From Clostridia bacterium (lineage in GTDB: Bacteria > Bacillota > Clostridia > Oscillospirales > CAG-272): a stretch of 32,088 bases of DNA. The DNA lies in assembly GCA_017961575.1 (NCBI GenBank), contig JAGCXA010000009.1, forward strand, positions 1-32,088, given 5' to 3'. The position numbers and the translations under genes are program-made. Under the pieces are notes generated by a model that was given only the letters and a program-made list of their open reading frames with translations, had not been told where the DNA came from and did not search any database. Position 1 is the first letter of the stretch. Each line of letters starts with the position of its first letter. Below are positions 15,181-23,466 of this stretch, one piece after another.

Positions 15181-16470
15181 ATGTTTATCGATCAGATCGA
15201 AATATCGGTGAAGGCGGGCGACGGCGGAAACGGCGCCGTCACCTTCCACCGCGAAAAATACGTTCCCGCGGGCGGTCCCGACGGGGGCGACGGCGGGCGC
15301 GGCGGAAATATCGTTTTCCGCGTCGACGAGGGGTCGAATACCCTGCTCGCTTTCCGCTATCACCGCAAATTCGAGGCGGGACGCGGCGAGGACGGCAAGG
15401 GCGACAAGATGCACGGCAAGAACGGGCAGGACGTCGTGATCCTCGTCCCGCCGGGGACCCTGCTCCGCGATCCCGAATCGAAAAAGATCCTCTTCGATAT
15501 GTCGCGCGACCGCGAGTTCATCGCGGCGAAGGGCGGGCGCGGCGGCTGGGGGAACCGGCATTTCGCCACCCCGACCCGGCAGATCCCGCGTTTCGCCAAG
15601 AGCGGGACAAAGGGTGAAGAGAAAAACGTCCTGCTCGAATTGAAAATGATCGCGGACGTGGGGCTGATCGGGTTTCCGAACGTGGGGAAATCCTCGCTTC
15701 TTTCGCGGATCAGCAAGGCGCGCCCGAAGATCGCCGACTACCACTTCACGACCCTGTCCCCGAACCTCGGCGTGGTCGAGGTCGGAGAGGGACGCGGGTT
15801 CGTCGCCGCCGACATCCCCGGACTGATCGAGGGGGCGTCGGAGGGGCTGGGGCTTGGGCACGATTTTCTCCGGCACACCGACCGCTGCCGTCTGCTCCTG
15901 CACGTGGTGGATCTTTCGGGGAGCGAGGGGCGCGATCCGGTGGAGGATATTGCGGTGATCGACCGCGAACTCGCCCGCTATTCCGCGGAACTTGCGACCC
16001 ACCCGCAGATCATCGTCGCGAACAAAGCCGACGCGGTCGAGGACGAAAGAAACTGGGAACGGGTGAAAGCCGAAGCCGAAAAACTCGGGCGTCCCGTGAT
16101 CCGGGTCTCCGCCGCGACGGGCGAGGGGTTATCCGACCTGATCCGCCTGGCGGCTCTGGAACTCGAAAAACTGCCGCCGGTAAAGGAGTTTGAGCCGGAG
16201 ATCACCGCCGAGACCGAGGCGGCGCGCAAAGCGCTGGAAGCCGCCGACGAGAAGGAGACCTTCGTCCGGCGCGAGAACGGGATCTTTACCGTTTCGGGCA
16301 AGTGGCTCTCGAACTTTATGGCGCAGTTGAACCTGAACGACTACGACCAGCTCAACCGCTTCCAGCAGGTGCTGGAAAAGAACGGGGTGATCGCCCTGCT
16401 CCGCGAGGCGGGCGTGCGCGACGGCGACACGGTCGAGATCTACGGGTTCTCGTTCGATTTCTATTACTGA
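15181..16470 (+). CDS. obg: GTPase Obg (CgtA) with OCT domain
   Basis: A ribosome-associated, stress-linked GTPase. The glycine-rich Obg fold spans residues 1-158 (AGDGGNGAVTFHREK, GGPDGGDGGRGG). The G domain begins with GFPNVGKSS (about 162-170), and has DIPGLIEGAS, NKAD and a SAATGEG segment. The C-terminal OCT domain (about residues 360-429, from VSGKWLSNFM to GFSFDFYY) is the form found in Gram-positive bacteria. ATG 15181 follows CGGAGGACGGAG. It is cotranscribed with der (13-base gap), and the QueG-like gene follows 33 bases downstream. Confidence 0.97.
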   Translation: MFIDQIEISVKAGDGGNGAVTFHREKYVPAGGPDGGDGGRGGNIVFRVDEGSNTLLAFRYHRKFEAGRGEDGKGDKMHGKNGQDVVILVPPGTLLRDPESKKILFDMSRDREFIAAKGGRGGWGNRHFATPTRQIPRFAKSGTKGEEKNVLLELKMIADVGLIGFPNVGKSSLLSRISKARPKIADYHFTTLSPNLGVVEVGEGRGFVAADIPGLIEGASEGLGLGHDFLRHTDRCRLLLHVVDLSGSEGRDPVEDIAVIDRELARYSAELATHPQIIVANKADAVEDERNWERVKAEAEKLGRPVIRVSAATGEGLSDLIRLAALELEKLPPVKEFEPEITAETEAARKALEAADEKETFVRRENGIFTVSGKWLSNFMAQLNLNDYDQLNRFQQVLEKNGVIALLREAGVRDGDTVEIYGFSFDFYY

Positions 16471-16503
16471 AAAGAGCGAATACCCGGAAAGGGGGGTCAC
16501 GGT

Positions 16504-17346
16504 ATGGACTACGAAACGCTCGACGCGGTGTTCGCGTCGGAGGGGATCACGCAGTACGCCGCGATCCCCTTTTCGGCGTGTCGCGTCACCCTGCAACGCC
16601 TCCTTGACCGCGACCCTGCTTTCACCCCCCGCACCGTTCTGCTCTACCTGGTTCCCTACTACGCCGGACCGACCGAAAACCTCTCGCTCTACGCGGCGTC
16701 GCGGGACTATCACCTGTTTTTCAGGTCCTTCGGCGAAAAACTGGTCGGGTATCTGCAAACCGTCTTTCCGGACGGGGGTTTCCGCAGTTACGGGGATCAT
16801 TCCCCGATCGCGGAGTGCGACGCCGCGGCGAAGGCGGGGCTGGGAGTGATCGGGCGGAACGGGCTGCTCATCAACCCGAAGTACGCTTCTCTCGTCTTCA
16901 TCGGGGACGTCGTGACCGACGTCCCGCCGGAAGAGTTCCCCGCTTGCCGCGTCCCGCAAGCCGTCTCCTACTGTGAGAACTGCGGCGCCTGCGCCGCCGC
17001 CTGCCCGACCGGGATCCTTTCGGGCAACGGCTCGCTCTGCCTCTCCGCCGTGACGCAGAAGAAGGGGGAACTCTCCCCGGAAGAAAAAGACCTGATCCTG
17101 TCCCACGGCTCGGCGTGGGGATGCGACCTGTGTCAGACGTCCTGCCCGCACGTTAAAGCCGCGATCAAGTCGGGCGACGCCCTCTCCCCGGTCGACTTCT
17201 TCAAAACCGACCGCACCCCGCGCCTCACCTACGACCGGATCGCCTCTATGCCCGACGAGGAGTTCAAGTCCCGCGCCTACGCCTGGCGCGGCAGAAAGAC
17301 CCTGCTCCGCAACCTCGCGCTATTAGAGGGGAGAGACGAGGGGTAA
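16504..17346 (+). CDS. QueG-like double [4Fe-4S] epoxyqueuosine reductase family protein
   Basis: A 280-residue cytoplasmic protein with two ferredoxin-like cluster motifs: CENCGACAAACP and the pair CLSAVTQ with GCDLCQTSCP, the QueG arrangement. Upstream, GDHSPIAECDAAAKAGLGVIG matches the QueG segment that carries the catalytic Asp beside the cobalamin. QueG performs the last step of queuosine synthesis in tRNA. At 280 residues it is shorter than E. coli QueG (about 380) and lacks the C-terminal HEAT-like region, as in many clostridial members, so the exact reaction is less certain. ATG 16504 has a GGGGGG-rich site upstream. It is the probable third gene of the der-obg transcript. Confidence 0.8.
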   Translation: MDYETLDAVFASEGITQYAAIPFSACRVTLQRLLDRDPAFTPRTVLLYLVPYYAGPTENLSLYAASRDYHLFFRSFGEKLVGYLQTVFPDGGFRSYGDHSPIAECDAAAKAGLGVIGRNGLLINPKYASLVFIGDVVTDVPPEEFPACRVPQAVSYCENCGACAAACPTGILSGNGSLCLSAVTQKKGELSPEEKDLILSHGSAWGCDLCQTSCPHVKAAIKSGDALSPVDFFKTDRTPRLTYDRIASMPDEEFKSRAYAWRGRKTLLRNLALLEGRDEG

Positions 17347-17474
17347 CGGGGGGTACGCCCGCTTTCTTGAAAGAAAGCGGGGCAAAGAACTTCAATCGGG
17401 ATTGAAGTTAGCGGCACGGCTCGTGACTCGCCGCGCCGCGGTTTCAAAAACGGAACTGCTTCGGTTCTTTTTTC

Positions 17475-17528
17475 AACCCACCCGCGCCAGCGTACATTCA
17501 GTCTCTTATTTAACCCGTCCGCGCCAGC
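17475..17528 (+). repeat. Short direct repeat in the spacer between the QueG-like and glnA genes
   Basis: AACCCACCCGCGCCAGC (17475-17491) recurs as AACCCGTCCGCGCCAGC (17512-17528) with two mismatches. It lies in a 434-base gap (17347-17780) in which I see no gene. The gap also holds a small inverted repeat, CTTCAATC/GATTGAAG, near 17389-17407. Confidence 0.6.
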
Positions 17529-17564
17529 TCGGGCTATCAGGCGCGCACAGGCAGATGCAGAATT

Positions 17565-17618
17565 CGCGCTTGCGACCCGACGGCGTATACACACATACGC
17601 CAAGCGGTCGCAAACGCG
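17565..17618. repeat. Long imperfect hairpin in the same spacer
   Basis: Arms of 24 bases: CGCG, TTGCGACC and GGCGTAT on the left pair with ATACGCC, GGTCGCAA and CGCG on the right, with one single-base mismatch, a four-by-four internal loop (17578-17581/17602-17605) and a six-base loop. There is no T-run, so it does not look like a terminator. It may be the remnant of a palindromic interspersed element. Confidence 0.7.
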
Positions 17619-17634
17619 GATAGGAAAACAATTT

Positions 17635-17674
17635 AAAAAAAGGAGAAAACCGTTCGCGAAAGCGGACGGTTTTC
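17635..17674 (-). terminator. Probable terminator of the glutamine synthetase gene
   Basis: A 13-base-pair stem (17645-17657 with 17662-17674, one wobble) closed by a four-base loop. On the minus strand it is followed by TCC and seven T residues. It lies about 105 bases beyond the glutamine synthetase stop codon. Confidence 0.7.
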
Positions 17675-17780
17675 CACCTTAATAGCATTTTGCTGTGTGA
17701 AACAACTTACAAAGTGAAATGCTTTAACCGGATTTAGAAAGACGCCTTGTTTTCCGATCTGCGCTGAAATGTGCGCGTCG

Positions 17781-19880
17781 TCAAACCCCGAACATAAGGT
17801 CGCCGTACGTCGCCACCGGCCAGTATTCCGAAGCGGTCAGCGGCTCCATCCCGTCCACCGCCGCGCGGAGTTCGTCCATCAGCGGCAGGATACGGTCGGC
17901 GTATTCCCTCGCCTTTTCGTACCCGTCGGCGATCTTCGCGGCGATCTCCTCTTCCTCTTCGAGTTTGGCGACGAGCCGATAGGTCTCCTCGGCGAGAGCG
18001 GTCAGGCGGCGGATCAGGTCGGTTTCGACCCGGACGCCGGCGTTCGGGACGAGGTCGCGCTTCTTTTCCGCCGTCGCGGCGAGATCTCGCATATACTTCT
18101 CGACGGCGGGGATGTAGTCGCGGCGCACCATACTGATCATCGTCAGCGCCTCGATGTTCACGACCTTCGCGTAGTTTTCAAGCAGGATCTCTTTGCGCGA
18201 ATGGAGTTCGTTCTCATTCATCACGCCGTGGCGGGTGAACAGAGCGACGTTCTTTTCCGCCGTCAGATACGGGAAGGCGTCGACCGCCTTTTTCAGTTCG
18301 AGCAGTCCGCGTTTCTTCGCCTCTTCGCGCCACTCCTCGGAGTAGCCGTTGCCGTTGAAGATGATGCGGCGGTGCGCGGTGAGTTCCCGGCGGATCAGCG
18401 CGCGGAGCGCGGCGTCGAAGTCCTCCGCCCCCTCGAGTTCGTCGGCGAAGAGCCGGAGTTCCTCGGCGACCGCCGTGTTCAGGACGATGTTCGGCATCGC
18501 CACGTTCTGCGACGAGCCGGGCATCCGGAACTCGAACTTGTTGCCGGTGAAGGCGAAGGGCGAGGTGCGGTTGCGGTCGGTGGCGTCGCGGGTGAAGGTC
18601 GGGACCGACGGAACGCCGAGGTTCATGGTCTCGCGTCCCGCGCCGTTGTAGGCGTGACCCGACACGATCGACTCGACGACGGCTTCGAGTTCGTCGCCGA
18701 TGAACATCGAGACGATGGCGGGCGGCGCTTCGTTGCCGCCGAGACGGTGATCGTTCGCCGCCGACGCGACCGAGAGCCGCAAAAGGTCCTGATACTCGTC
18801 GACCGCCTTGACGACGGCGGCGAGGAAGAGCAGGAACTGACGGTTCTCGGCGGGGGTGCGCCCGGCTTTCAGCAGGTTCTTGCCGCCGTCGGTCGCGAGC
18901 GCCCAGTTGTCGTGCTTACCGCTCCCGTTCACCCCGGCAAAGGGCTTTTCGTGGAGCAGGCACGCCATCCCGTGCTTTTCCGCCGTCCGTCTCATGTACT
19001 CCATAATGAGAAGGTTTTGGTCGATCGCCATATTGGCGGTGCCGAAAATCGGCGCGAGTTCGTGTTGCGACGGCGCCGCCTCGTTGTGCTTGGTCTTGGC
19101 GTCGACGCCGAGACTCCACAGTTCGCGGTCAAGATCCGCCATAAAACTCGAAACGCGGGGTTTCAGAGCGCCGAAATAGTGATCTTCGAGTTCCTGTCCC
19201 TTCGGGGCGGGCGCGCCGAAGAGCGTGCGCCCGGTATAGCGCAGGTCGGGGCGGCGCAGATAGTCCGCCCGGTCGACGAGGAAGTATTCCTGTTCCGCGC
19301 CGACGGTGACCGAGACGCGCTCGGTCTCGTTATCGCCGAAGAGCCGCAGGATCCGCACGGCTTGCGTCGAGAGCGCGTCGAGCGAACGCAGAAGCGGGGT
19401 TTTGGCGTCGAGCGCCTCGCCGCTGTACGAGCAGAACGCCGTCGGGATGAAGAGCGAACCGTCCTTGACGAAGGCGTAGGACGCCGGGTCCCACGCGGTG
19501 TAGCCCCGCGCTTCAAAGGTGGCGCGCAGTCCCCCGGACGGGAAAGACGAGGCGTCGGACTCGCCCTTGATGAGTTCCTTGCCCGAAAACTCCATAATGA
19601 CCTTTCCCCCGCCCACGGGCGAGAGAAAACTCTCGTGTTTTTCGGCGGTGACACCGGTCAGGGGTTGGAACCAATGCGTGAAGTGGGTCGCCCCGTTCTC
19701 GATCGCCCAGTCCTTCATGGCGTTGGCGACCGTCCCCGCGATCGAGGCGTCGATCTCGCCGCCGGTGGCGATCGTCCGGGTCAGCGAACGGTAAACGTCC
19801 TTCGGGAGCCGTTCCCGCATCACTTCGTCGCTGAACACCCTGCACCCGTAGATCTCGGGCACACGCACGTTTGTACTCAT
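17781..19880 (-). CDS. glnN: Glutamine synthetase type III (GSIII)
   Basis: A 699-residue GSIII, the large dodecameric class that makes glutamine from glutamate, ammonia and ATP. Recognisable segments are HWFQPLTG, GSLFIPTAFCSYSGEALD, GAEQEYFLVD (metal ligands), AAPSQHELAPIF, NGSGKHDNWAL and NEAPPAIVSMFIG. This length and the ACGAEQEYF-like core separate it from GSI (about 450) and GSII (about 350). The ATG at 19880 is preceded by AGAGGAGAC. It is monocistronic, has a consensus promoter with a 9+9 inverted repeat around the -10, and ends before a hairpin terminator. The two P-II-like proteins at 608-1428 could be linked functionally but are 16 kb away. Confidence 0.95.
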   Translation of the reverse strand: MSTNVRVPEIYGCRVFSDEVMRERLPKDVYRSLTRTIATGGEIDASIAGTVANAMKDWAIENGATHFTHWFQPLTGVTAEKHESFLSPVGGGKVIMEFSGKELIKGESDASSFPSGGLRATFEARGYTAWDPASYAFVKDGSLFIPTAFCSYSGEALDAKTPLLRSLDALSTQAVRILRLFGDNETERVSVTVGAEQEYFLVDRADYLRRPDLRYTGRTLFGAPAPKGQELEDHYFGALKPRVSSFMADLDRELWSLGVDAKTKHNEAAPSQHELAPIFGTANMAIDQNLLIMEYMRRTAEKHGMACLLHEKPFAGVNGSGKHDNWALATDGGKNLLKAGRTPAENRQFLLFLAAVVKAVDEYQDLLRLSVASAANDHRLGGNEAPPAIVSMFIGDELEAVVESIVSGHAYNGAGRETMNLGVPSVPTFTRDATDRNRTSPFAFTGNKFEFRMPGSSQNVAMPNIVLNTAVAEELRLFADELEGAEDFDAALRALIRRELTAHRRIIFNGNGYSEEWREEAKKRGLLELKKAVDAFPYLTAEKNVALFTRHGVMNENELHSRKEILLENYAKVVNIEALTMISMVRRDYIPAVEKYMRDLAATAEKKRDLVPNAGVRVETDLIRRLTALAEETYRLVAKLEEEEEIAAKIADGYEKAREYADRILPLMDELRAAVDGMEPLTASEYWPVATYGDLMFGV

Positions 19881-19924
19881 AGTCTGTCTCCTCTGCGGAT
19901 CTTCGGGCGCGTTCCCGCGCGCCC

Positions 19925-19958
19925 CGGTAGAATGGTATCATTATAGTTTATTCTACCG
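19925..19958. promoter_or_regulatory. Palindromic operator candidate over the GSIII promoter
   Basis: Perfect nine-base arms CGGTAGAAT (19925-19933) and ATTCTACCG (19950-19958) separated by 16 bases, with the -10 element inside. The outer arm falls at the predicted start of transcription. It does not match the GlnR or TnrA consensus (TGTNA-N7-TNACA). A dimeric repressor site is the natural reading. Confidence 0.6.
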
Positions 19959-19968
19959 TTTTTGTCAA
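19940..19968 (-). promoter_or_regulatory. Sigma-A-type promoter of the GSIII gene
   Basis: On the minus strand, consensus TTGACA (19968-19963), 17-base spacer, consensus TATAAT (19945-19940). Both hexamers are perfect. Confidence 0.88.
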
Positions 19969-20017
19969 GTGTCCGATTGCCGACGCCCGGAAACGCGCCG
20001 AAAAAAGCGAAAAAAGG

Positions 20018-20046
20018 TTGACCTTCCGGGCAAGTTGTGATATACT
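20018..20046 (+). promoter_or_regulatory. Sigma-A-type promoter of metF-metH
   Basis: TTGACC (20018-20023), 17-base spacer, TATACT (20041-20046). The leader is only about 45 bases, too short for a SAM or cobalamin riboswitch. Confidence 0.8.
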
Positions 20047-20098
20047 GACAATAATTATAATTTCGATTCCCCGCCGCGGCAAAGAAAGGAACCGACCG

Positions 20099-20974
20099 AT
20101 GAGAATCTGTGAGAAACTGAAACGCGGGATCCCGACCCTCTCCTTCGAGGTCTTTCCGCCGAAACCGGGGCTCCCGCTCGAACCGACCCTCGACGCCGTG
20201 CGGCGCGTCGCGGCGCTGCGTCCCGACTTCATCAGCGTGACCTACGGCGCAGGCGGAAACGGCGCGAAGGGAACCGTCGCGCTCGCGCGCGAGGTGCAGA
20301 ACGGCTCCGGCGTCACGGCGCTCGCACACCTGACCTGCGTCGGTTCGACCAAAGAGGACGTCGCGGCGCAGCTCGCCGAACTGAAAAAGAACGGGATCGA
20401 AAACGTGCTGGCGCTGCGGGGCGATCTTCCCGCGGGAGAGGAACGGACCGGAGACTTCCGCTACGCCGCCGACCTCGTGTCGGAGATCCGGGCGACCGGG
20501 GATTTCTGCATCGGCGCCGCCTGCTATCCCGAGGGGCATATCGAATGCCCGCACCGCGAGGACGACATCGCCCACCTGAAAATGAAGGTGGATCGCGGGG
20601 TCGATTTTCTCACCACGCAGATGTTCTTCGATAACTCGGTGATGTACAGTTTTCTTTACAGGGCGATGGCGCGCGGGATCGACGTCCCGGTGATCGCCGG
20701 GATCATGCCGGTCACCAACGGCAGGATGATCGCCCGCGCCTGCGCGCTCTCGGGTGCAACGCTCCCCAACCGATTCCGCCGGATCGTCGACCGCTACGGC
20801 GAGGACCCCGACGCGATGAAGCAGGCGGGGATCGCCTACGCCACCGAACAGATCGTCGATCTGCTCGCCAACGGCGTGCGCGGGATCCACGTCTACACGA
20901 TGAACAAACCCGACGTCGCTCAGGCGATCTCGGAAAATCTGTCGTATCTGATCCCGGGAAACGGAAAGAACTGA
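20099..20974 (+). CDS. metF: Methylenetetrahydrofolate reductase MetF
   Basis: A 291-residue flavoprotein that reduces 5,10-methylene-THF to 5-methyl-THF, the methyl donor for MetH. Family features: LSFEVFPPK at the start (with the catalytic Glu), FISVTYGAGG, HLTCVGSTKED, VLALRGDLP, ACYPEGHIECP and DFLTTQMFFDN. The length is typical. ATG 20099 follows AAAGAAAGGA; an upstream in-frame ATG at 20018 lies within the promoter. metH begins 34 bases downstream, forming a methyl-transfer operon. It carries no MetV-type cysteine domain, and no metV is in the window. Confidence 0.96.
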   Translation: MRICEKLKRGIPTLSFEVFPPKPGLPLEPTLDAVRRVAALRPDFISVTYGAGGNGAKGTVALAREVQNGSGVTALAHLTCVGSTKEDVAAQLAELKKNGIENVLALRGDLPAGEERTGDFRYAADLVSEIRATGDFCIGAACYPEGHIECPHREDDIAHLKMKVDRGVDFLTTQMFFDNSVMYSFLYRAMARGIDVPVIAGIMPVTNGRMIARACALSGATLPNRFRRIVDRYGEDPDAMKQAGIAYATEQIVDLLANGVRGIHVYTMNKPDVAQAISENLSYLIPGNGKN

Positions 20975-21008
20975 TCCCGGATCCTGTGCCGATGAAGGAG
21001 AAAACCCC

Positions 21009-23381
21009 ATGCAGTTTCGTGAACTGATCGGTACCCGCCGCCTGTTTTTCGACGGTGCGATGGGAACCATGCTGCAAGCCGCCGGGATGCCCGAGGGAAC
21101 GGTGCCGGAGAAGTTCGGCTTCGACCATCCGGACGTCGTGCGGGGGATCCACGCGGCGTATCTTGCGGCGGGATGCAACATCTTGAAAACCAATACCTTC
21201 GGGGCGAACCGACTGAAACTCGCCCCCGTCGGTCTGTCTGTTGCCGAGACGGTGAAAGCCGCCGTCGCAAACGCCCGGAGCGCCGGGAAGGGCGACTTTT
21301 TCGTCGCGCTCGACGTCGGACCGACCGGAAAACTGCTCGAACCGCTCGGAGATCTTTCCTTTGACGACGCGTACGACCTCTTCGCGGAACAGATCCGCGC
21401 GGGCGTCGAGGCAGGCGCCGACCTGATCCTCGCCGAGACCTTCTCGCTCCCCTACGAAGCGAAGGCGCTGATCCTCGCCGCAAAGGAAAACTGCGATCTG
21501 CCGCTCTTTCTCTCGGTCACGTCCGACGAAAAGGGACGGATGCTGACCGGGCTTCCGGTTGAGGCGATGGGCGCTCTCGCCGAGGCGATGGGCGTCGACG
21601 CCTTCGGGCTGAACTGCTCGGTCGGACCGGACGAGATGACGGCGGCGGCGGTACGGATCGCCGCGGCGACGTCGATCCCGCTCTTTTTCAACCCGAACGC
21701 CGGGCTTCCCAAAATGAACGAGAGCGGCACGGCGTCCTACGATCTTCTGCCCGACGCTTTTGCCGAGGCGGTTGCCGGACTCGGCGTTTTCGCGTCGATC
21801 CTCGGCGGTTGCTGCGGTACGACCCCGGAACATCTGGCGGCGGTGGTCGCCGGGTGCGGGACTCTTCCGCTCCCCGCCAAGCGCGAACCGACCAAGTGCC
21901 TTCTCTCGTCGGGGAGCCGCGCCGTCGATCTTGCCGAGCGTCCGATCATCATCGGCGAACGGATCAACCCGACGGGAAAACCGAAACTGAAAGAGGCGCT
22001 TCGGAACCGCGACCTCGACTACCTCGTGGGCGAGGGCGTCCGGCAGGAGGACGAGGGCGCCGACGTCCTCGACGTCAACGTCGGGCTGCCCGGGATCGAC
22101 GAGCCGCAGATGATGGTCAACGCCGTCCTCGAACTGCAACGCTCGGTCACCCTGCCCCTGCAGATCGACTCCGCCGACCCCGCCGCGCTCGAAGCGGCGC
22201 TCCGCCGCGTCAACGGCAGACCGCTGCTCAACTCGGTCTCGGGCAAGCGCGAGGTGATGGCGGCTGTTCTCCCGATCGCGAAAAAGTACGGCGCGATGCT
22301 CGTCGCCCTGACCCTGGACGACGACGGCATCCCCGAAACGGCGGCAGGGCGCGTCGCCGTGGCGGACAAGATCCTGTCCGAAGCCGCGCGCTACGGACTG
22401 CCCGCCCGCGACCTGCTCTTCGATCCCCTGACGATGGCGGTCAGCGCCGGCGCCGATCCGCGCGCCACCCTGGACGCCCTGAAAACGCTCTCCGACCGGG
22501 GGCTCAAAACCGTGCTCGGCGTCTCGAACATCTCCTTCGGACTCCCCGAACGCGAACACGTCAACACGGCGTTTCTCTCGGCGGCGATCGGCGCGGGGCT
22601 CTCTGCGGCGATCCTGAATCCGCACTCGACCCCGATGACCGACGCCTTCCGCTCCTCGCTCGCCCTCTTCGGCGGCGACCCCCATTGCCTCTCCTACATC
22701 GCGCATTTCGGCGCGAAAAAGGAGGAAACCCCCGCTCCGAAAGTCGAATCCGGCGCCACCCTGACCGACGCGATCCTGCACGGGATGAAATCGAGCGCAG
22801 GCGCGCTTGCCAATGAGGCGATCGCGGGCGGCGTCGATCCGCTCGACCTGATCGGCTCGACCCTGATCCCCGCGCTCGACCGTGTCGGCGTGCTGTTTGA
22901 GAACGGGACGGTATTTCTCCCGCAGCTGCTTCTCTCCGCCGACGCGGCGGAGGCGGCGTTCTCGGTCGTGCGCGAAGCCCTCGCAAAGCAGAGCGGCGAA
23001 CGACGGTCGCGCGGCACGGTCGTATTGGCGACCGTCAAGGGCGACATCCACGACATCGGAAAGAACATCGTCCGCACGATGCTCGACAGTTACGGCTTCC
23101 GCGTGATCGACCTCGGTCGCGACGTCCCGGCGGAAACCGTCCTCGCCGCCGTCAAACGCGAAAACGTCACGCTCGTCGGGCTTTCGGCGCTGATGACGAC
23201 CACCGTCCCCTCGATGCGCGACACGATCGACCTGCTCCGGCGCGAGGCGCCCGGTTGCCGGGTGATGGTCGGCGGCGCGGTCCTCACCGAGTCCTGCGCC
23301 CGCGAGATCGGCGCCGACCGTTACTGTCCCGACGCGATGGCGTCGGTGCGGTACGCGGAAGAGGTCTTCCGGGAGAATTGA
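21009..23381 (+). CDS. metH: Cobalamin-dependent methionine synthase MetH, lacking the reactivation domain
   Basis: A 790-residue methyltransferase moving a methyl group from 5-methyl-THF through cobalamin to homocysteine. Domains in order: homocysteine-binding with zinc ligands Cys203, Cys268 and Cys269 (GLNCS, GGCCG); pterin-binding from about residue 310 (IIGERINPTGKPKLKEAL, DVLDVNVG, PLQIDS); a helical cap from about 570; and a cobalamin-binding domain with DIHDIGKN (from Asp679, axial His681) and VGLSALMTTT. The protein stops at the end of the B12 domain, so the S-adenosylmethionine-dependent reactivation domain of E. coli MetH (1,227 residues) is absent, as in many Clostridia. ATG 21009 follows GAAGGAG. 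Confidence 0.95.
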   Translation: MQFRELIGTRRLFFDGAMGTMLQAAGMPEGTVPEKFGFDHPDVVRGIHAAYLAAGCNILKTNTFGANRLKLAPVGLSVAETVKAAVANARSAGKGDFFVALDVGPTGKLLEPLGDLSFDDAYDLFAEQIRAGVEAGADLILAETFSLPYEAKALILAAKENCDLPLFLSVTSDEKGRMLTGLPVEAMGALAEAMGVDAFGLNCSVGPDEMTAAAVRIAAATSIPLFFNPNAGLPKMNESGTASYDLLPDAFAEAVAGLGVFASILGGCCGTTPEHLAAVVAGCGTLPLPAKREPTKCLLSSGSRAVDLAERPIIIGERINPTGKPKLKEALRNRDLDYLVGEGVRQEDEGADVLDVNVGLPGIDEPQMMVNAVLELQRSVTLPLQIDSADPAALEAALRRVNGRPLLNSVSGKREVMAAVLPIAKKYGAMLVALTLDDDGIPETAAGRVAVADKILSEAARYGLPARDLLFDPLTMAVSAGADPRATLDALKTLSDRGLKTVLGVSNISFGLPEREHVNTAFLSAAIGAGLSAAILNPHSTPMTDAFRSSLALFGGDPHCLSYIAHFGAKKEETPAPKVESGATLTDAILHGMKSSAGALANEAIAGGVDPLDLIGSTLIPALDRVGVLFENGTVFLPQLLLSADAAEAAFSVVREALAKQSGERRSRGTVVLATVKGDIHDIGKNIVRTMLDSYGFRVIDLGRDVPAETVLAAVKRENVTLVGLSALMTTTVPSMRDTIDLLRREAPGCRVMVGGAVLTESCAREIGADRYCPDAMASVRYAEEVFREN

Positions 23382-23422
23382 GCGTCACCGTCTTCGATCC
23401 GATCCTGTAAACGAAACGAAAT

Positions 23423-23462
23423 CCGCCCCGCCGTGACGGCGGGGCGGTTGTTATTTTTTTCG
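23423..23462. terminator. Terminator of metF-metH, probably bidirectional
   Basis: Perfect 11-base-pair stem CCGCCCCGCCG (23423-23433) and CGGCGGGGCGG (23437-23447), followed on the plus strand by TTGTTATTTTTTTC. It sits between two convergent genes. Confidence 0.85.
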
Positions 23463-23466
23463 TAAA

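Noticed and set aside
17769..19946. 725-residue open frame antisense to glutamine synthetase
   Set aside because: Low-complexity Arg/Asp/Val composition typical of antisense translation; the minus-strand gene is a clear GSIII with promoter and start.
20047..20098. SAM or cobalamin riboswitch before metF-metH
   Set aside because: The leader is only about 45 bases and has no conserved aptamer core.
20712..23051. 779-residue open frame antisense to metH
   Set aside because: Composition artefact opposite a motif-complete gene.
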